Source: Castor canadensis (taxonomy: Eukaryota > Chordata > Mammalia > Rodentia > Castoridae). From it: a stretch of DNA of 64,000 nt. This document shows, piece after piece, positions 48,088 to 64,000 of the stretch. The notes beneath the pieces were generated by a model. It was not told the origin of the DNA. It did not search any database and saw only the letters and a program-made list of their open reading frames with translations. The stretch is taken from the NCBI RefSeq assembly GCF_047511655.1, contig NC_133391.1:111513384-111577383 (forward strand), written 5' to 3'. A program made the position numbers and the translations under genes. Position 1 is the first letter of the stretch. Every line of letters starts with the position of its first letter.

Positions 48088-49523
48088 TTTTTTTAACAGA
48101 AAGGATAAAATGTAGTATAGCTGTAGTTTTTCAACCATTTATATTCAGTATAATTGTGAATGTGGCTGAGATTCTGTCTTTCAACTTGCTATTTGTTTTC
48201 CTTCTGTCTTATATGTTCTCACCCCCTTTGCATGCTATTTTGTATTACTTGAATACTTTGTGGTATTCCATTATGTCCCCAGTATTGTTTACTATACCTC
48301 TTTGTTTTATTTTTATATGTTACTCTAGGATCAATATGGAGCATCTTCACTTTCGCAGTCTTCCTATAAATAAAACTATACCACTTCATGTGTAATGCGA
48401 GATCTTTATCATACACATCCATCTGCCTTCCTTCATTAAAGCTTTTGTTGTCATAGACTTTACTTCTACATGTTATGACTTCCCCCTTTGATTATTAATT
48501 TTGCTTTAAATAGCCCATTATTTTAAAAATAAAATTTAAAAATTCAGAAAAATTTGTCACAGTTATCAAACATTTATTAATATTTGCCAGTTTAGGCACT
48601 TTCTTATTCCTTTGCATAGAAATGAACTTCCATGTGCTATCATTTCTCATAGTGCAGGTCTGTTGATACTCTTTCAGGTCTTCTTGTCAGATAAATTTAA
48701 AATTGTGTTTTTAACTTGTGAAGGATGTTTTGGCTGGATATAAAATTCTAGGTTGACAAATTTTCTTTCAGTACTTAAAACCATCATTCCATTGTTTTCT
48801 GTTTTGCCTACTTTATAATAAGTCTACAATATTTATCTTTTTTTTCCTGTAATTGGTATTTTTCTGGTTTTAAGATACTCTGTCATGTGTTTTTATCAAT
48901 TTTATTATCATGTGCTTTTTGTGGTTTTCTTGTGTCTTCCTTATTTAGTGAACTTCTTAGATCTGTGGGTAATAATTTCCATGAAATTTGGACAATTTAA
49001 AGGCATGATTTCTTCATAATCAAAGATGAGACTAACTGCAGACATTTATCTATGACTGCTTTTAACTAAAAGCAGCTTATCCTTTAATTGGTCTTTTGTC
49101 TACCTTTATATAGCTGTTAACTTTTAATTTTATGCTAGACATTGGTAGGATGATAAATTGTAAAAATCTCTACATTATGTTGTTTTCCTATTTTTAAAAA
49201 AAGGTTATTTTTTTTTTCTGTGACACACATTAAACTGCTTGGTTAAGGGTATGCTTAGGTTTTATTAGGACTGTACTATCTCAGTTTTGCCCTTATTCCT
49301 AGGGTATGGTTCTTGCTCCTCATTATGGTTTTCCTGGAGTATAACTGAAATATCAGGGTATTCACTAAAATCTTTTCATTCTGAATGGGTTGGAATTCAA
49401 ACATTTTCCCAGTACTCTGATGCCTCGAAATGTATCTCTGCTCTCCAGCCTGCAAGTACTGTTCTCTACTAACATTGTAGAGTCCACAGTGGACATAAAT
49501 GACTAAGAAGTTGGCCCAGGATC

Positions 49524-49920
49524 CTTTTTTTTTTTATTATTTTATTTTTTTCATTTTTCTTTTATTATTCATATGTGCATACAAGGCTTGGTTCATTTCT
49601 CCCCCCTGCCCCCACCCCCTCCCTTACCACCCACTCTGCCCCCTCCCTCTCCCCCCCCTCAATACCCAGCAGAAACTATTTTGCCCTTATTTCTAATTTT
49701 GTTGAAGAGAGAGTATAAGCAATAATAGGAAGGAACAAGGGTTTCTGCTGGTTGAGATAAGGATAGCTATACAGGGCATTGACTCACATTGATTTCCTGT
49801 GCGTGGGTGTTACCTTCTAGGTTAATTCTTTTTGATCTCACCTTTTCTCTAGTTCCTGTTCCCCTTTTCCTATTGGCCTCAGTTGCTTTAAGGTATCTGC
49901 TTTAGTTTCTCTGCGTTAAG
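49524..49920 (-). mobile_element. Young 5'-truncated L1 insertion, minus strand
   Basis: It starts with a T-rich run (the tail) and the reverse complement of the L1 3' UTR, including the C-rich version of the G tract. It continues into 3' UTR sequence to ctctgcgttaag. The 14-bp direct repeat gttggcccaggatc is at 49510-49523 and 49921-49934. Confidence 0.93.
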
Positions 49921-50335
49921 GTTGGCCCAGGATCTGATAAGAATTTTTAAAGCTGTCTTAGGGCTCTTTGTTTTTTGCTTTGTCTTCTCTGACACTCAAA
50001 CTTTTTGAGCTCAGGTCTGTTTTCTCTACCCAGAGAGGCATATCATAAGTAAATTGCTAAACATTCATATAAACAGTGATAGAAAAATGACATGTCACTT
50101 GGAGAAGAACACCTGTGTACATAACCATGAAATTTTCATCAGAACACATGGAGTTCAGCAGGAAATAGAACAAAATACTTAAAGAGTTGAAAAAAGTTGG
50201 GGGAAAGGAAAGAGAGACTTTAATGTTTGTTGAACCAAGTAATTAGGTTTGTGTTTTCTAAACTGTGAATTTCATTCCAGTAATATATTTTAAAATCAAT
50301 CATGGATTACAATTGTAATTTTTTATTTTTATTTT

Positions 50336-50416
50336 TTAGGGACTTCTGGGTATTGAACCCAGGACTTTATGTATGCTAAGCACACTCTCTATCACTGAAC
50401 TATACTACCAGACCCT
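50336..50416 (-). mobile_element. ID-like SINE, minus strand
   Basis: gggtattgaacccaggactt, tatgtatgctaagcacactc and tctatcactgaactatacta follow a tRNA-Ala/ID-type SINE in reverse. Confidence 0.7.
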
Positions 50417-51039
50417 GAGAAGATTTTAAAATTGGAAAAGAATAGGATAGTATAGAAAGAAAACTACCAGAGTACATCTCAAGTGGTAAGGTAAATATTG
50501 CCACATAAAATTTTTATTTGGATTTTACATACATTCACTTGCACATATTTATGTGTGCACTGGGTTCTAATGTAAGATATATTTCTTCCCATAGATTAGA
50601 ATAAAAGAAAATAAAAATATAAGGTACCACCTTAGATTTTTTTATCATCATTAAAAACTTTGTTAGACTGAAGTTATTTCTACTTAACAAATGATATCAA
50701 GACTGAATTAAATAATTTGCCTTTGGTCAAATAGCTGGTTAGTGGCTAAGCCTGAATTTAATATAAATCTTTTGACCTTTGAGAAAGATTTAAAATGTCA
50801 TATATACATGCAAATTATAATCAGGTCACAATACTTCTTTAGCCCAGGAAAACAAGAACCTTCAGATTGCAGTCACCTAAGTCATTTTGACCTAGTGTGC
50901 AAGTTTCTTAAGACTTCCCAATGCCATAAAGATAATTAATGACCTCAGTAAAAGTCTTTCTTTCTTATAGAAACTCTTACCTAGCATGTGTAAGTGACCA
51001 ACCATCAATCAATATCCTGTCTGTTTTGTCGACCACTGA

Positions 51040-51113
51040 AATTGTAGTAACTGGTGCGTTGTAACCTCCTAGACCTTTTGTACAATTAATTCATGTTAAT
51101 AAAATGTTTTTTT
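51040..51113 (+). repeat. L1-type 3' end fragment
   Basis: ccttttgtacaattaattca and tgttaataaaatg parallel the tails at 16.2-16.6 kb. Confidence 0.45.
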
Positions 51114-51162
51114 AAAAAAGAAAACTTTTTAAATAAAAAACTATTTTAAATTACAAAAATAA

Positions 51163-51470
51163 CCAGGTGCTGTTGCTCATGTCTGTAATCCTAGCTACTC
51201 TGAGAGGTAGAGATTGGGAGAATTGCAGTTTGAAGGCAAAAAGTTCATGAGACTCCCTCTCAACAAACATCTAGGTGTGGTGGTATGCACTTGTCATCCC
51301 AGATATGTTGGAAGAATAAATAGGAGGATTGCAGTCCAGGCTGGCCTGGGCATATACTCGAGATCCTATTAAAAAATAGCTAAAGCCAAAAGGGCTGAAG
51401 GGCTTGTCCCAAGTGGTAGATACCTCTCTGGCAAGTACAAGTGCCGAGTCCAAACTCTACCACTGTCAAA
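51163..51470 (+). mobile_element. Composite SINE: two B1-like units plus tRNA-type unit
   Basis: caggtgctgttgctcatgtc (unit 1), taggtgtggtggtatgcact and gtccaggctggcctgggcat (unit 2), then gggctgaagggcttgtccca and gagtccaaactctaccactg (tRNA-type). The architecture is the same as at 7577-7877. Confidence 0.8.
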
Positions 51471-52003
51471 AATTTTTTTTAAAAATATACACTCCTTGTA
51501 TGTCATTTGGGGGAGCACTAATTCTCAATGACTAGAATTTGTTCTCATCTGGTGATAATCTTCATATTGTCTCAAATAAACTCTTCATTCTCATACTAGG
51601 TGCCTTTTAGGTTAAGCCCTCAAAACAACTTCTTTTGCTGCGTTCCAGATGTTCAAACATTTTGTGAATAGTCCATTTCCCATAAGCAAAAGATAGTAGA
51701 CCAGAATACCCCTGTTTCTATTCCCAGGTAGAAGAGAGTCAGAATAATTTCCCAGCCACAGAGCCTGCTCTAACTCTTTCTACCCCAGATACAAAGAATA
51801 GAGCAAAATTTCAAAGGCCCTGTGACTTGGAACCATAGCCTCTTCACATCACTGCTTGATGAATATTGATTGAACAAGACCTTAGTTAACCTGCTATGAG
51901 TACTTTGGCTAGAAGATATGGCATTCAATTAGAGTTTTAATTATTAGTTTAAAGTCCCATTATCTCTTCTGATGGACTCATCTTTCACATGAAAGACTTT
52001 TTA

Positions 52004-52125
52004 TTAGCTGGGTGTGGTAATACAGACTTGTAATTCCAATACTCTGAAAACTGAGTCAGGAAGATTGAGAGTTGGAGGCCAGCCTGATCTGCATACAGTT
52101 TGAAATCAGCCTAGACTATATAGTC
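52004..52125 (+). mobile_element. B1-like SINE
   Basis: tagctgggtgtggtaataca, gacttgtaattccaatactc and gttggaggccagcctgatct are diagnostic. Confidence 0.75.
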
Positions 52126-53004
52126 TGTTTTTTTAAAAAAATCTTTCTTTTACCTTCTTGTTTCTTATGACAAAATTATAACTTACCATAACTTCTTACA
52201 AACAGGATCATATCACTCAAATGCTTGGCAATGTTTGAGGGAAAAGGATATTCTTGTATCCAATTTAAGTGTGGTTACATAACCTGAAAATTGTCTGAAG
52301 AGTTGTCAGGAAAGAATGTTTGATGAATATTGAAGATTTCAAAGAAAAGGGAGGTGCCAGATCAAGTGTTTAGGAATCCATTGCAGACTTGGTTTTAATG
52401 ACTATTTTTAGTTATAAATATTTTGTTCTTGGTTAGAAAAATCACACATGCATATATTCTGGCTAATACACTGTCAAATGGCTTTATAATTCAGAGTTTC
52501 AAATGTAGGTAATACAAAGATTAAGTATTAATAGTCTGTAAGCAAGTCAATGTTGAATGCAAATGTCAGCATGGTTGTTGATGGCTGAAAGTGAAAAATA
52601 AACTACATTTAAAAACAGCAACAAAAAAGAGATGTTATCTGGAATTCCCTGTCCTTTAGGTATTCAATTAATTCTTGTTAATGATGATGACTTTGAGATG
52701 TACGGATTACAGACTTTGTTTTCTTTTTGTATCAGCAGCCACATGTTTCATGCCAATGCTTATCTTTTAGCTGTCTTCTGAAAAAATAAAATGTTGGTAT
52801 ATGTGTATAATCTCTTTGGTTAATTTATGCTTATGTTTCTCTAGCTGTATAAATTTACATTCATTTCCCACTTAGCAATACAATAAGACCTTTCAGAAGA
52901 GGGACCATGAGACCTATTGACTTGCCTTAAAGATGACATTAAAGGGATATTCAGAGATAGATTATTACAATATTATACTAGTGATTTCATTAATTTTATT
53001 GTTT

Positions 53005-53185
53005 ATTCAGCATATACTTACATGGTACTTGCTATGTATTGAACACTTCTAAGTGAACTTTAAAAATACTACTTAATTTTATCCTCCCCAAAACTCTATG
53101 AGAGGTATAATTGTTCACATTTTATACAGAGGAAGCTAAGGAAACTAGCAATTGTCATCTAGTGGGTGACGTGAGATTCCTACCT
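53005..53185 (+). repeat. MIR SINE
   Basis: catggtacttgctatgtatt, tatcctccccaaaactctat, gagaggtataattgttcaca and agaggaagctaaggaaacta match MIR. Confidence 0.65.
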
Positions 53186-54513
53186 CAGCAATGTGACTAT
53201 GCAGTTAATGTGCCTACCAGGACCCCACAGTCTTTTCTACCATTTATCTCTCTGCACCCAGAGAAAATCAGCCACTGTCTGAAGTTGTGATTTCTCTTTT
53301 GCCTTCAGGCATTGGTGGAAAGCAGTCCTCCAACACATCCCATTCAGTATACTTAGCATGATTCCTAAATTATATTGGTGTGGTTTCTCTTCTGAATTTC
53401 TATGACATACCAATTTGTCATTCCAAACTTAGAATATAGAGCCTGTTAGTACCAGTACAATTGTATTCCTGTTCTTTTTATATTTCATTTTTCTCAAGAT
53501 ATCAGGAGAGAAGACAAGTGCACTGATTTATTTAAACTGAAGCAGGAATGGTGCTCTTGCTTGCTTACTATAGAATGCAGAACTTGATCTCATTCCTGTT
53601 ATTTAAGTGAATATTTGTCTTGTGTGTATGGAGTATTTTTATAACTTACTACAATTCTTTCATATCTATTCAGGTTACAGATATCACAGGATGGATAGAA
53701 AAGAATAACAAGATTCAAGATAAGAGTCAACATGCTAAGAGAAGAATTTGGCTTTCAAATTATACTGCAACATTTTCAGTATTTCAGACATCAAATTTTG
53801 AAGTTTTTGACAGACTGAATATACAGAAGGACAGTGGCCAGGCCATATATGACAATAGAACCCTGGCCCACAATCTCTAAAGCAACCAGTCCAGGAAGCC
53901 AAACCAGTCTTTGTAGCAATCATCCTGGAATGGTGGGGATATGGTCAATGAGTGCCAGAGCCCCTAATTTTTCCCTGCTTCCAATCAGATAAAATCATCT
54001 ATTCTTCCCATATGCATCACACTGGGTACCCTGTTTCTGGTTAGCCTGCCCCAACCTCCCAAACCTACTGTCCCAGTCAGAGCATACATGATCATCACCT
54101 TTTTTTTTTTTAACCCTGAAGCTTTCCCATGCCTCTGCCTATCTTTGAGTCCCTATCAAATTCAACAGATGGTGGCAGACTCTCTTGCTATAGCATGCTC
54201 TGAATAAATGCATAACATCTGTTTATCCTCATTTTTATAATCTTTATTCATCTTTACCCTTTCAAGAGAAATAGTCTCCTCTTGTTCTATTTTCCAGAAA
54301 ATTGATTATTATATTAGTTCCTCATTTTCTAATGGTATGCACAGGGTATTTGTTAAAGAGTTGACTACATTTACTATCTAGATTAAAAATGTATCTAGGT
54401 TATATGTAAGTAGTCTTAAAAATGTCAGTTTTATCATTACCTTAAAATATTTTTACCTCCTGCTACTTATAATAGGATGTTTGCTCCTGTTAGAATTAAA
54501 AGCAAAGCAATAG

Positions 54514-54608
54514 AGCTGGTGGAGTGGCTCAAGTGGTAGAGTGCCTCCCTAGCAAGTGTAAGAGCCTGAGTTCAAACCCCAGTACCACCAAAAAGAAAAA
54601 AAAAAAAT
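54514..54608 (+). mobile_element. tRNA-derived SINE, near-consensus
   Basis: gagctggtggagtggctcaa, gtggtagagtgcctccctag, gagcctgagttcaaacccca and gtaccaccaaaaag plus an A-tail. This is the best copy of the family in the window. It sits just beyond the CKMT2 3' end. Confidence 0.9.
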
Positions 54609-54619
54609 CAGAGAAATAA

Positions 54620-54769
54620 GCCAAAGATATTAAGGAGAGTTTTATTGTAAAGATAAGCAAGTCCTACAATTTTGCATTTTTCAAAGTCTACAAAAACTCT
54701 CAGAGTAGAGACTTCTTTATTTCTGTCATACCAGCAGACAGACTGCTTGTAAATTGGGAAGGGGAAAGT
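54620..54769 (-). other. CKMT2: Probable CKMT2 3' UTR
   Basis: After the TGA, minus-strand AATAAA signals are at 54721-54716 and 54646-54641. Either gives a short 3' UTR (about 70-150 nt). Confidence 0.6.
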
Positions 54770-62950
<8,181 letters not shown>

Positions 62951-64000
62951 CTGCAGGAGGGAAAATGCCTCTGTTTCCTCTTAAATTGGCTCATCTAATA
63001 GTGAAAGATCTTTCTATCATTTGCCAGAGTTGATCCCTCCACTGAAATTTTTCATATTACCATGCAGGAAATGAGCATGAGAGTAGACTGGTAGATAGTA
63101 ATAAAAGCAAGCATATACCAGAAAAAACCTCTTGGCACATCTTTGCCCCTTGAGAGAGGGCAAGGTGCATATCCTCCTCCCTCTGGGATTCTGCCATTAA
63201 ACTGATCAAGAAACTCTTGTGGTTAATATCTGAAGTTTCTATTTTGTGGGATAAAAGAAGCTGCCAGGTCAAAGGCTAAGAAGCTTTGTGCTCAAAAGAA
63301 AAGTTCAGGTGCTAAGGTTTAAAGCAACATACTAAGACCCTGGGAAACCTACTGCACCAGAAGCACACAGCAGCAGTTAGGGCAAAGCAGGGACCTCTTG
63401 CCCTGTGAAGACCTTCCCCACCCCAGCATTTCTGTGCAATCTAGTCAACAAAACAAACAGACAAAACACAATTTAAGGGATTTCCTGTTACTTAAGAGAA
63501 GTAACAGAACACCCTGCAGCCTTTGGAACCTGTGGGAAGTGGGAAGGGCTTTGGGTTCCAGGAGATAGCACTAGTTTGGGACTCTGGGAGTCCAGAAGTA
63601 TACACTGGAATGGTCAGTGAGCCACTGGTTGTTTATTCAAGATGGCTTCTTCCTTCCTTGATGACCGCCTTCATGAGGAACTGCCTTCATCTCCTTATGG
63701 CAGAAGAATGCAAAGAGGGAGGCCTGAGGGAGGTGGGAGGCTCTGTGGAGAGGGGAGCATGGCTCTGTGCTCCACTAACAGCAGACCACCTGTGTTTCTG
63801 TGCCACAGATGAAGATGCTGTGATCATGGAATTTGTCCATGAGATTTGGTGAGTTCAAGAGGTGGGACTATAGCAATAGATAAGAGAATTCCAAACTAGA
63901 CACACGGAATCTGATACCACCCAGTAAGGACCAGCCACCAACACAACAGCTCCTTGGCAAGCTTAGATAGCTTACCATGCAACTCCTTTTCTCCAAGAGG
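62951..64000 (-). other. CKMT2: CKMT2 intron to the window end
   Basis: Upstream of the exon at 62950-62855 I looked for the preceding CKMT2 exon (expected to end ...GDEESYE) and did not find it. This last kilobase is intron with no recognised repeat. Confidence 0.7.

Larger units (their letters stand above)
40053..54620. other. Interval between ZCCHC9 promoter and CKMT2 3' end
   Basis: About 14.5 kb. It is mostly repeats listed separately, with unassigned AT-rich DNA at 43.1-44.2, 45.3-47.9, 48.1-49.5 and 51.5-53.0 kb. No confirmed coding gene is seen; a weak plus-strand exon pair is listed. Confidence 0.6.

Noticed and set aside
53674-53880. Possible terminal exon after a good acceptor (ctattcag), 68 codons open
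   Set aside because: The following sequence to about 54240 resembles a worn LTR, nothing in the translation is recognisable, and there is no linked upstream exon.
63523-63852. 109-codon plus-strand open frame near the window end
   Set aside because: It lies in a CKMT2 intron, with no homology or splice signals.

Overview
The window is mammalian nuclear DNA and most likely comes from a rodent. It has intron-rich genes with GT-AG splice sites, a CpG-island promoter, and many interspersed repeats: L1, MIR, L2, MaLR LTRs, B1-like 7SL SINEs and a very common tRNA-derived SINE. The tRNA-type SINE, often fused to B1-like units, suggests Castorimorpha (beaver or relatives). That assignment is an inference from repeat style only.

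Three protein-coding genes can be read exon by exon, with splice phases that agree throughout. ACOT12 (+ strand, 1379-13851) is represented by its last nine coding exons: the end of the second HotDog thioesterase domain and the whole START domain. ZCCHC9 (- strand, 32487-38635, promoter near 40040) is complete at 271 codons with four CCHC zinc knuckles. CKMT2 (- strand, 54770-62950) is represented by its last seven coding exons, 302 residues including the active-site cysteine. The order and orientations match the human 5q14.1 block CKMT2-ZCCHC9-ACOT12, inverted here. ACOT12 and ZCCHC9 are convergent; ZCCHC9 and CKMT2 are in tandem.

The gap between ACOT12 and ZCCHC9 (about 14.4-31.8 kb) is filled by a MER2-like DNA transposon, L2, MaLR LTR, a near full-length but dead L1 (22.14-27.57 kb) and an older L1 fragment. 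The gap between the ZCCHC9 promoter and CKMT2 (about 40.1-54.6 kb) holds a textbook CTCF motif, L2 and MIR copies, two young L1 3' fragments with clear target-site duplications, several SINEs, and a weak candidate for a plus-strand transcript leaving the shared CpG island.

The genes do not form one pathway: cytosolic acetyl-CoA hydrolysis (ACOT12), a nuclear zinc-knuckle protein (ZCCHC9) and mitochondrial phosphocreatine synthesis (CKMT2). The most noteworthy structural observations are a decayed duplicate of an ACOT12 exon with its upstream intron, a four-codon upstream ORF whose stop overlaps the ZCCHC9 start codon, an L1 copy carrying a short 3' transduction, and a MaLR LTR cleanly inserted into a MIR. 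I found no CRISPR array, prokaryotic element or obviously new multi-gene system.
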